Shown: piece by piece, positions 1-5,118 of the stretch | Layout of the letters: the number at the start of each line of letters is the position of its first letter | Position numbering within the stretch: position 1 is the stretch's first letter | From: an uncultured Oscillospiraceae bacterium | GTDB lineage: Bacteria; Bacillota; Clostridia; Oscillospirales; Ruminococcaceae | Assembly: GCA_900547455.1 (NCBI GenBank) | Contig: URGV01000069.1 | Span: forward strand, 1 to 5,283 | Length of the DNA stretch: 5,283 nt | Direction of reading: 5' to 3' | Position numbers and translations under genes: made by a program | Notes under the pieces: generated by a model | What the model was told of the DNA's origin: nothing | The model's database searches: none | Seen by the model: the letters and a program-made list of their open reading frames with translations, nothing else

Positions 1-10
1 GGAGGTTCCT

Positions 11-72
11 GGCGAATCTTTGGTGACTTTCTTTTCGTAAGAAAGTCACCCGGGGTTTGGGGCGGAGCGCCC
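11..72 (-). repeat. Two-hairpin palindromic repeat, copy 1 (3' of the GNAT gene)
   Basis: The unit holds a perfect 12-bp stem (22-33 with 39-50, loop 34-38) and a 5-bp stem GGGCG/CGCCC (60-64 with 68-72, loop GAG). They are joined by a G-rich spacer. The same unit occurs in inverted orientation at 4909-4971. Outside the first loop and the outer flank the two copies are nearly identical. Similarity continues weakly to position 1, so the element may extend beyond the window. Strand is given as minus because it would be transcribed in that sense downstream of the GNAT gene. The repeat family is not recognised by name. It could be a REP-like or MITE-like element, or a 3'-UTR structure. No good T-run follows the stem on either strand, so it is not a canonical terminator. 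Confidence 0.75.
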
Positions 73-89
73 ATACAAAGGGGAGTGCA

Positions 90-108
90 GAGGGGGCTTC
101 GCCCCCTC
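90..108. repeat. GC-rich hairpin GGGGGC-TTC-GCCCCC
   Basis: A perfect 8-bp stem (90-97 with 101-108) has a TTC loop. A very similar hairpin lies at 5242-5260 in the opposite orientation (loop CTC read on the minus strand). The outermost pair is G-C here and A-T there, so pairing is kept. On the minus strand it follows the GNAT stop codon by about 20 nt and is succeeded by CCCCTTTG, a weak T-run. It could therefore help terminate that transcript, but it looks more like a dispersed palindrome. Confidence 0.6.
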
Positions 109-112
109 GCCC

Positions 113-137
113 ATCGGTAGGGTGGAACCCTACCGAT
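113..137 (-). terminator. Hairpin spanning the GNAT stop codon (possible terminator part)
   Basis: A perfect 11-bp stem (113-123 with 127-137) has a 3-nt loop. The GNAT stop codon TAG (132-130) lies inside the stem. No T-run follows directly. A second GC-rich hairpin at 90-108 comes next in the leftward transcript. The structure is certain as an inverted repeat. Its role as terminator or as a 3' exonuclease block is inference. Confidence 0.45.
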
Positions 138-570
138 CCAACACCATCTGGGCATAGTCCAGATCCTGAAACCCCAGCTTGCTGTAAAGCTTCTTCGCCT
201 GCGGATTCTTTGGGCAAACCTCCAGGCGGAACCGTCTGGCCTGCGGGTAGGCCGCAAACAGCCACTCAAAAAAGCGGTGGCCGCAGCCCTTACCGCGGGT
301 CTCGGGGGTAAAGTACAGCTCCTCGGCCTGCACCACAAAGCCGCCCGCTTCGCAGCTCCAGTAGAAGGCCAGCAGCGCGTAGCCGATGTACTGTTCCCCT
401 TCGGTGATGATGAGGCCGCGCATCAGGTCGGAACCTTTGATGCCGATGTTGAAGGTGTCCTCAAACTTTTTCATGTCCACATCGAACAGCGAGGCGTCAC
501 CCGAATAAAAATCCACCGCCATGTCGAGGTAGGCCTGCCGGTCCTGCGGCTGAAAATCACGAATTTCCAT
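130..570 (-). CDS. GNAT family N-acetyltransferase
   Basis: This 146-residue protein is a typical single-domain GNAT. It is expected to move an acetyl group from acetyl-CoA to an amine in the cytoplasm; its substrate cannot be read from the sequence. The acetyl-CoA pyrophosphate-binding motif is visible as R92-G-K-G-C-G97, after the beta-4 strand EELYFTP (83-89). The C-terminal motif with N122 and KKLYSKLGF (126-134) is the usual motif B that closes the fold. The start at 570 is chosen because AAAGGAGG (586-579) lies 8 nt upstream. A longer in-frame start at 702 is rejected, since the extension is basic, low in domain character, and contains the gene's own promoter. The gene is divergent from metF and shares its upstream region. 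It has no obvious part in methionine synthesis, so the neighbourhood may be incidental. The stop codon lies within a strong hairpin. Confidence 0.9.
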   Translation of the reverse strand: MEIRDFQPQDRQAYLDMAVDFYSGDASLFDVDMKKFEDTFNIGIKGSDLMRGLIITEGEQYIGYALLAFYWSCEAGGFVVQAEELYFTPETRGKGCGHRFFEWLFAAYPQARRFRLEVCPKNPQAKKLYSKLGFQDLDYAQMVLDR

Positions 571-578
571 CGATGTTT

Positions 579-586
579 CCTCCTTT
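579..586 (-). promoter_or_regulatory. Ribosome binding site deciding the GNAT start
   Basis: On the minus strand AAAGGAGG, a full-strength Shine-Dalgarno site, stands 8 nt before the ATG at 570. It fixes the start against the upstream in-frame ATG at 702. Confidence 0.9.
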
Positions 587-606
587 GGAAGATTTGTTTT
601 CCTACT

Positions 607-635
607 ATTATACCGGCTTCTCCTCCCTTTGGCAA
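607..635 (-). promoter_or_regulatory. Sigma-A type promoter of the GNAT gene
   Basis: On the minus strand the -35 box is TTGCCA (635-630, 5 of 6 matches to TTGACA), the spacer is 17 bp, and the -10 box is TATAAT (612-607, perfect). Transcription should begin near 600, giving a leader of about 30 nt with the ribosome site at 586-579. Box sequences and spacing are seen directly; activity is inferred. Confidence 0.85.
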
Positions 636-679
636 GCCCCCTTCGTGCAGCTTTGTTCGCCTTTTTCAGCTGCTCTCCC

Positions 680-708
680 TTTACATCCGGGGACTTTTTC
701 ACTATAAT
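680..708 (+). promoter_or_regulatory. Sigma-A type promoter of the metF operon
   Basis: The -35 box is TTTACA (680-685, 5 of 6), the spacer is 17 bp, and the -10 box is TATAAT (703-708, perfect). Transcription should begin near 715, leaving a leader of about 49 nt before metF. This is too short for an S-box, a T-box or a cobalamin riboswitch. The promoter is divergent from the GNAT promoter; 44 bp (636-679) separate the two -35 boxes. That stretch contains GCAGCT (647-652) facing AGCTGC (668-673), a weak candidate operator. Confidence 0.85.
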
Positions 709-763
709 GTAATAAATCGTTTTTGAGATTTGTGTAATAAAAGCCGGAAAGGATCATGAGCCC

Positions 764-1639
764 ATGAAATTGCAGACATTGTTCGACCAAAAGAAGGTCG
801 TCTTTTCGCTGGAGATTTTCCCGCCCAAAAAGACCGCCTCGATTCAGACCATCTACGACACTCTTGACGCCCTGTCCGACATCTCCCCGGACTTTATCAG
901 CGTCACCTACGGCGCGGGCGGCAACCCCGCCGACCGCTCGACGGTGCAGATCGCCTCGACCATCAAGCACCAGTACCACATCGAGCCGCTGGCTCATCTG
1001 ACCTGCGTCAACTCTACCCGGGAGCACATTGGACTGGTGCTGGACGACCTGCGCGAGAACGAGGTGGAAAACATTCTGGCCCTGCGCGGGGATCTCAACC
1101 CCAACGTCCCGCCGCAGACCGACTACCGCTACGCCTGCGACCTGATCCGGGAGGTCGAGCGGTATGGCGGCTTCGACATCGCCGCCGCCTGCTACCCCGA
1201 GGTGCACCCGGAGGCCAGGGACCTTGAGGAGGACATCCAGCACCTGAAAGAAAAGGTGAACGCCGGTGCCACTCACCTGATCTCCCAGCTTTTCTTTGAC
1301 AACAACGACTTTTACAGCTTTCTCTACCGGGTGCGCCAGGCGGGCATCACCGTGCCGGTGGAGGCGGGCATCATGCCGGTGACCAACCGCAAGCAGATCG
1401 AGCGGATGGTCTCGCTGTGCGGCGCCAGCCTGCCCAAAAAGTTTGTGCGTATCATGCACCGCTACGGCGACGACCCTGCCGCCATGCAGGACGCCGGCAT
1501 CGCCTACGCCGTCGAGCAGATTGTCGACCTGATCTCCAACGGCGTGCAGGGCATCCACCTGTACACCATGAACAATCCGACCGTCGCCCACCGCATCAAC
1601 CAGGCGGTCGCCAGCCTCATCCGCTGCGCCAACCGATAA
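764..1639 (+). CDS. metF: Methylenetetrahydrofolate reductase
   Basis: This 291-residue cytoplasmic flavoprotein reduces 5,10-methylene-tetrahydrofolate to 5-methyl-tetrahydrofolate, the methyl donor for MetH. Length fits bacterial MetF (about 290-300). The protein is one TIM barrel with family marks throughout. These are LEIFPPK (16-22) with E17 matching the catalytic Glu28 of E. coli, TYGAGGN (48-54), HLTCV (78-82), and LALRGD (105-110) with D110 matching the flavin-tuning Asp120. ISQLFFD (173-179) carries Q175, and GIMP (202-205) and GIHLYTMN (263-270) complete the set. The ATG at 764 is preceded by GGAAAGGA (746-753) with a slightly long 10-nt gap. A closer ATG at 756 opens only a three-codon frame that overlaps this start. 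It is the first gene of the operon, 10 nt before the MetH activator. Its electron donor (NADH or another carrier) cannot be told from sequence; no MetV-like partner lies in the window. Confidence 0.97.
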   Translation: MKLQTLFDQKKVVFSLEIFPPKKTASIQTIYDTLDALSDISPDFISVTYGAGGNPADRSTVQIASTIKHQYHIEPLAHLTCVNSTREHIGLVLDDLRENEVENILALRGDLNPNVPPQTDYRYACDLIREVERYGGFDIAAACYPEVHPEARDLEEDIQHLKEKVNAGATHLISQLFFDNNDFYSFLYRVRQAGITVPVEAGIMPVTNRKQIERMVSLCGASLPKKFVRIMHRYGDDPAAMQDAGIAYAVEQIVDLISNGVQGIHLYTMNNPTVAHRINQAVASLIRCANR

Positions 1640-1649
1640 GGGGACTGCC

Positions 1650-2321
1650 ATGCAACTGACGCTGCAATCGATCCCCCTGACCGAGACGCTGCGCTACGCG
1701 CTGGGAGCAAAGGCTCCCGACCCGCTGCCGGACGCGCTTGCCGCTTCGGCCAAGGAGGCCTGTCAGGCGCTTCTGCCGGTCTGCCAACCCCGCTATACCT
1801 ACCTTGTCCGCCCCACCCAGCCGCTGCTGGAGGGGCTTCTGATCGGTGAGGACATCCGCCGGCACCTGCAGGGCTGCGAGCGGTGCGTGCTGTTTGGCGC
1901 GACGCTGGGGCCGCAGGCCGACGCCCTCATCCGCCGGGCACAGGTGGATGATATGGCCAAGGCCCTCTGGCTGGACGCCGCCGCCTCTGCCGCCATCGAG
2001 GAGGTCTGCGACGAAGCGCAGCGGCAGATTGCCCTCGAGCTTGAATGCGCGCTGACCGCCCGCTTCAGCTGCGGCTACGGCGACCTGCCGCTTGCCATCC
2101 AGCCGCAGTTTCTGTCGCTGCTGGACGCCGGGCGCAAAATCGGCCTTTCGTCCAGCGCCTCCGGCATGCTCACCCCGATCAAATCGGTCACCGCCGTCAT
2201 CGGCATCCTGCCGCCGGGAGCAGATGCGCCCAAGGCCCGCCCGGCCTGCGCGATCTGCCCGCTCACCAAAACCTGTCCTTTAAAAAGAAAGGGTGTTTTT
2301 TGTGGAATCCATTCTGACTAA
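1650..2321 (+). CDS. Stand-alone methionine synthase reactivation (AdoMet-binding) domain protein
   Basis: This 223-residue protein resembles the C-terminal activation domain of cobalamin-dependent methionine synthase (Met_synt_B12 family). That domain binds AdoMet and re-methylates cob(II)alamin in MetH during reductive rescue. The key match is R138-F-S-C-G-Y143, equal in spacing to the R-x3-G-Y of E. coli MetH, which contacts AdoMet. It is followed by the GLSSSASGMLTPIKSVTA stretch (165-182), the counterpart of the E. coli GMKLTESFAMWPGASVSG region. It is shorter than the roughly 330-residue E. coli domain. A precedent is Thermotoga maritima TM0269, a separate activation domain beside a MetH that lacks one. 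The tail has four cysteines, C200-x2-C203-x5-C209-x8-C218, a possible Fe-S or zinc site (inference). Start: TAAGGGGA (1637-1644), overlapping the metF stop, lies 5 nt before the ATG. The gene ends inside metH by 20 nt, so the two are probably translationally coupled. Confidence 0.88.
   Translation: MQLTLQSIPLTETLRYALGAKAPDPLPDALAASAKEACQALLPVCQPRYTYLVRPTQPLLEGLLIGEDIRRHLQGCERCVLFGATLGPQADALIRRAQVDDMAKALWLDAAASAAIEEVCDEAQRQIALELECALTARFSCGYGDLPLAIQPQFLSLLDAGRKIGLSSSASGMLTPIKSVTAVIGILPPGADAPKARPACAICPLTKTCPLKRKGVFCGIHSD
2288..2304 (+). promoter_or_regulatory. metH translation start region inside the activator gene
   Basis: AAAGGG (2288-2293) stands 8 nt before GTG at 2302. An in-frame GTG at 2293 overlaps the Shine-Dalgarno itself and has no site of its own, so 2302 is preferred. 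The region is A- and T-rich, with a run of six T at 2296-2301 inside otherwise GC-rich coding sequence. This should keep the start site open. It also encodes the lysine-rich part of the activator's cysteine tail. Confidence 0.75.
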
Positions 2322-4809
2322 CTCTCTGCGCCGCGCCGACCGCTTCTGGCTGCTGGACGGCGCGATGGGCACCCAGCTGCAGAACAAGCTCCGCCAGCGG
2401 GGTCAGGACCCCTTCGGCCTGCAGCCGGAACTGTTAAACCTCACCCATCCCGAAATCGTCACCGAGGTGCATCGGGAATATCTGCTGGCCGGGGCCAACA
2501 TCCTGTACACCAACACCTTCGGCGCCAGCCGCAAGAAGCTGCAATCCAGCGGCTGCACCCCCGCCGAGGTCATCTCCGCCGCCGTCCAGAACGCAAGGCA
2601 AGCCATTGATTCGGTCTGTGCAGCGCAAGCGGACCGCCCCCTGATTGCGCTGGACATCGGCCCGCTGGGCGAGCTGATGGAGCCGTCCGGCACCCTCTCC
2701 TTTGCAGAGGCCTACGAGCTGTTCTGCGAGCAGGTGCGGGCGGGAATTGCCGCCGGGGTGGACCTGGTGGTGCTGGAGACGATGACCGACCTGTACGAGG
2801 TCAAGGCCGGCATTCTCGCGGTCAGGGAAAGCTGTGAAGCTCTGGGTAAACCGCTGCCGCTGATGGTCAGCATGACCTTTGAGGCAACCGGCCGCACCTT
2901 CACCGGCTGCTGTGTGCCTTCGATGGCGGCGGTAATCGAGGGGCTGGGGGCCGATCTCATCGGCTTTAACTGCTCGCTGGGGCCGCAGGAGATCCTGCCG
3001 CTGGCCAAGGAGCTGCGGCAGTACACCTCGCTGCCTATCTTTATAAAACCCAACGCCGGCCTACCCGACCCGCTGACCGGGGAATACGCGGTCACGCCGG
3101 AACAATTTGCCGCGCAGATGGCCGACTATCTGCCGCTGGGCATCCGGGTCTTTGGCGGCTGCTGCGGCACCGACCCGCAGTTCATCGCGGCGATGAAGGC
3201 GATGCTGCAAAACCATTTGCCCGGGGAATATCCGCAAACCACCCCACAGCGCATCGCCGCAGTCTGCACGCCGACCCGCTTTGTGCCCATCGACCGGGTG
3301 CGGGTGATCGGTGAGCGCATCAACCCCACCGGCAAAAAGCGTTTAAAACAGGCCATTCTCGAACGGGACTTCGACTACATTCTTTCGCAGGGGCTCTCCC
3401 AGGTGGAGGCCGGGGCGGACATCCTCGACGTCAACATGGGGATGCCGGATATCGACGAAGCCGCTCTGCTGCCCGAGGTGGTACAGCGGCTGCAGAGCGT
3501 GCTGGACACCCCGCTGCAGATCGATTCCTCCAACCCCAAAGCGGTGGAGAACGCCCTGCGCCTCTACAACGGCAAGGCGATTGTCAACTCGGTCAACGGC
3601 GAGGAGAGGTCGATGCAGACCATCCTGCCGCTGGTCAAACAGTACGGCGCGGCGGTGGTCGCTCTGACGATGGACGAGAAGGGCATCCCGTTGACCGCGC
3701 AGGAGCGATTTGCCGTGGCTGAGCGGATTGTCAACCACGCCGCCGCTTACGGCATCCCGCGGGAGGACATCTTTGTCGACTGCCTGACGCTGACCGCTTC
3801 GGTGCAGCAGAAGGAGGTGGTCGAGACGCTCAAGGCGATGCGCATGGTCAAGGAGAAGCTGGGCTGCCGCACCGTGCTGGGTGTCTCCAACATCTCGTTT
3901 GGGCTGCCCAATCGGGAGCTGCTAAACCACAGCTTTCTGCTGATGGCGCTGGAGGCGGGGCTGGACCTGCCCATCATCAACCCCAACGTCCCCTCGATGC
4001 TGGACGCCATCCGCGCCTACGAGGTGCTCTACGCCAAGGACGAGCACGCCGCGCGCTACATCGAAAACTTCAGCCGCCCGGAGGAGATCGCGCGCATCTC
4101 CGCCAAGCCTACCGCTGCGCTTTCTCCCGAAGTGCGTGCAGCGGTTTCCGCTGATGCCGCCGAGAGCTCGGACGAGATTGCCACAGCCATCCACAAGGGC
4201 CTTGGCGAACCGGTGCGGCAGGCGGTGAAGGCGCTGCTGCAAACGCAGGAGCCGGAACAGATCATCAACGAGCGGCTGATTCCGGCGCTGGACGCGGTGG
4301 GGGACGACTTTGAAAAGGGCAAGCTGTTTTTGCCGCAGATGATTCAGTCGGCCCAGGCGGCGCAGGCGGGCTTTGAGGAGATCAAAAACTTCCTTGCCGC
4401 CCACCCCAAGGCGCAGGGAGAGTCCTTTACCCTCGAGCAGCGGGGCATCGTGCTGGCCACCGTCCACGGCGATGTGCACGACATCGGCAAGAATATCGTC
4501 AAGGTGATTCTGGAAAATTACGGCTTCCCGGTTCTGGACCTCGGCCGCGACGTGCCCGCCGAAAAGGTGGTGGAGGCGGTCAAGGCGCACCACATCCGTC
4601 TGGTGGGCTTGAGCGCCCTGATGACCACCACCCTAAAGAGCATGGAGGAGACCATCGCCGCGCTGCGAAGAGAGAACCTCCCCTGCAAGGTGATGGTGGG
4701 CGGCGCGGTGCTGACCGAGGAGTACGCCAAAAAGATCGGGGCAGATTTTTACGCCAGGGACGCCAAGGCCTCGGCGGATATCGCCAAGGCGGTTTTGATC
4801 GGGGGCTAG
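2302..4809 (+). CDS. metH: Cobalamin-dependent methionine synthase lacking the reactivation domain
   Basis: This 835-residue cytoplasmic enzyme transfers methyl from 5-methyl-tetrahydrofolate through methylcobalamin to homocysteine. Residues are counted from the GTG at 2302. The homocysteine domain (about 10-300) starts with DGAMGTQL (19-26) and keeps its zinc ligands C224 (GFNCS) and C287/C288 (GGCCGTDP). The pterin-binding domain (about 330-570) shows VIGERINPTG (335-344), DVNMGMPD (376-383), QIDSSNP (406-412) and VNSVNGE (428-434). The helical cap follows (about 620-695, FLPQMIQSAQAA from 676). The Rossmann cobalamin domain comes last, with the lower-ligand motif D724-V-H726-D-I-G729, GLSALMTTT (769-777) and GGAVLTEE (800-807). 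The position of E. coli Ser810, the third member of the His-Asp-Ser relay, is Thr777. E. coli MetH has 1227 residues; here the chain stops right after the cobalamin domain, and the missing activation domain is the gene just upstream. All catalytic parts are intact, so this is a natural split form and not a broken gene. Confidence 0.96.
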   Translation: MESILTNSLRRADRFWLLDGAMGTQLQNKLRQRGQDPFGLQPELLNLTHPEIVTEVHREYLLAGANILYTNTFGASRKKLQSSGCTPAEVISAAVQNARQAIDSVCAAQADRPLIALDIGPLGELMEPSGTLSFAEAYELFCEQVRAGIAAGVDLVVLETMTDLYEVKAGILAVRESCEALGKPLPLMVSMTFEATGRTFTGCCVPSMAAVIEGLGADLIGFNCSLGPQEILPLAKELRQYTSLPIFIKPNAGLPDPLTGEYAVTPEQFAAQMADYLPLGIRVFGGCCGTDPQFIAAMKAMLQNHLPGEYPQTTPQRIAAVCTPTRFVPIDRVRVIGERINPTGKKRLKQAILERDFDYILSQGLSQVEAGADILDVNMGMPDIDEAALLPEVVQRLQSVLDTPLQIDSSNPKAVENALRLYNGKAIVNSVNGEERSMQTILPLVKQYGAAVVALTMDEKGIPLTAQERFAVAERIVNHAAAYGIPREDIFVDCLTLTASVQQKEVVETLKAMRMVKEKLGCRTVLGVSNISFGLPNRELLNHSFLLMALEAGLDLPIINPNVPSMLDAIRAYEVLYAKDEHAARYIENFSRPEEIARISAKPTAALSPEVRAAVSADAAESSDEIATAIHKGLGEPVRQAVKALLQTQEPEQIINERLIPALDAVGDDFEKGKLFLPQMIQSAQAAQAGFEEIKNFLAAHPKAQGESFTLEQRGIVLATVHGDVHDIGKNIVKVILENYGFPVLDLGRDVPAEKVVEAVKAHHIRLVGLSALMTTTLKSMEETIAALRRENLPCKVMVGGAVLTEEYAKKIGADFYARDAKASADIAKAVLIGG

Positions 4810-4816
4810 GTCTTTT

Positions 4817-4836
4817 GCAGGGACGAAGGTCCCTGC
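4817..4836 (+). terminator. Hairpin just after metH
   Basis: A perfect 8-bp stem GCAGGGAC/GTCCCTGC has a GAAG loop and begins 7 nt after the metH stop codon. The T-run is poor: TTTT appears only at 4843-4846, after GTGCCC. It may be an attenuated terminator or a 3'-end stabiliser. The segment CTTTTGCAGG at 4812-4821 recurs at 4842-4851. The second copy opens another small hairpin, GCAGG/CCTGC (4847-4864). Confidence 0.4.
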
Positions 4837-4908
4837 GTGCCCTTTTGCAGGCACTCCGCCCTGCACCCGGAAATTACATGAAGCCGCTGGCTCCTGCTCC
4901 CACCTTTT

Positions 4909-4971
4909 GGGCGCTCCGCCCCAAGCCCCGGGTGACTTTCCCGTCGCGGGGAAAGTCACCAAAGGCGCGCC
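4909..4971 (+). repeat. Two-hairpin palindromic repeat, copy 2 (3' of metH)
   Basis: This is the inverted counterpart of the element at 11-72. It holds a GGGCG/CGCCC stem (4909-4913 with 4917-4921, loop CTC), then a C-rich spacer and a perfect 12-bp stem (4931-4942 with 4949-4960). The last two pairs near the loop are C-G here where copy 1 has T-A, so pairing is preserved while sequence changes. As in copy 1, it lies in the sense orientation downstream of the neighbouring gene. It is followed by a further near-perfect stem CCAAGGGC/GCCCCTGG (4970-4989, one mismatch). Function is unknown. Confidence 0.75.
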
Positions 4972-5064
4972 AAGGGCTACCGCCCCTGGACCCTGCCAGT
5001 ACAGGAAATCCGCCCTCATTGGTGCTGCGCTGACGCTTGCACCCGGGCTGCTTTCTGCCACAGA

Positions 5065-5118
5065 AAAAGACCGATTTGCCACTTTGAGCTTATGAGCAAA
5101 TCGGCCTTTTGTTTCTTC
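5065..5118. terminator. Bidirectional rho-independent terminator
   Basis: The core stem is CCGATTTGC (5071-5079) with GCAAATCGG (5096-5104). It extends past one A/C mismatch by AAAAG (5065-5069) pairing with CTTTT (5106-5110). On the plus strand it is followed by TTTTGTTTCTTCTTT. Read on the minus strand, the stem is followed by a T-run from the A-rich left flank. It should end the metF operon, about 260 nt after metH, and could also stop leftward transcription entering from the right edge. Confidence 0.8.

Noticed and set aside
11..108. CRISPR array or mobile-element terminal repeats
   Set aside because: There is no regular repeat-spacer series. No transposase or target-site duplication is visible. 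The inverted repeat pair encloses ordinary chromosomal genes and is better read as a dispersed palindrome family.
571..702. N-terminal extension of the GNAT gene to an ATG at 702
   Set aside because: It would include the gene's own -35 and -10 boxes. A strong ribosome site supports the start at 570, and the extension is not part of the GNAT fold.
57..726. Plus-strand open frames at 57-311 and 277-726
   Set aside because: They run antisense to the GNAT gene, through palindromic repeats and promoter DNA, with no ribosome site or recognisable domain.
608..1651. Long open frame (347 codons) antisense to metF
   Set aside because: It mirrors the codon bias of GC-rich metF, has no family motif or ribosome site, and its valine/aspartate/glycine-rich translation is typical of antisense shadow frames.
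2279..2285. T_TTA_AAA slippery heptamer in the activator frame, a possible programmed -1 frameshift into metH
   Set aside because: The -1 frame ends at a TGA at 2315-2317. metH lies in the +1 frame relative to the activator, so a -1 shift cannot make a fusion.
2296..2301. Run of six T that could allow transcriptional slippage and an activator-MetH fusion
   Set aside because: Loss of one T would fuse the frames, but six T is short for efficient slippage, and metH has its own start and ribosome site.
3922..4593. Antisense open frame of 223 codons within metH
   Set aside because: It lies wholly inside a strongly supported metH, has leucine/arginine/histidine-rich low-information translation, and has no start signal.
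4815..5095. Small plus-strand frames after metH (4815-5033, 4907-5095)
   Set aside because: They cross the hairpins and the two-hairpin repeat, are proline- and alanine-rich from GC content, and lack start signals.
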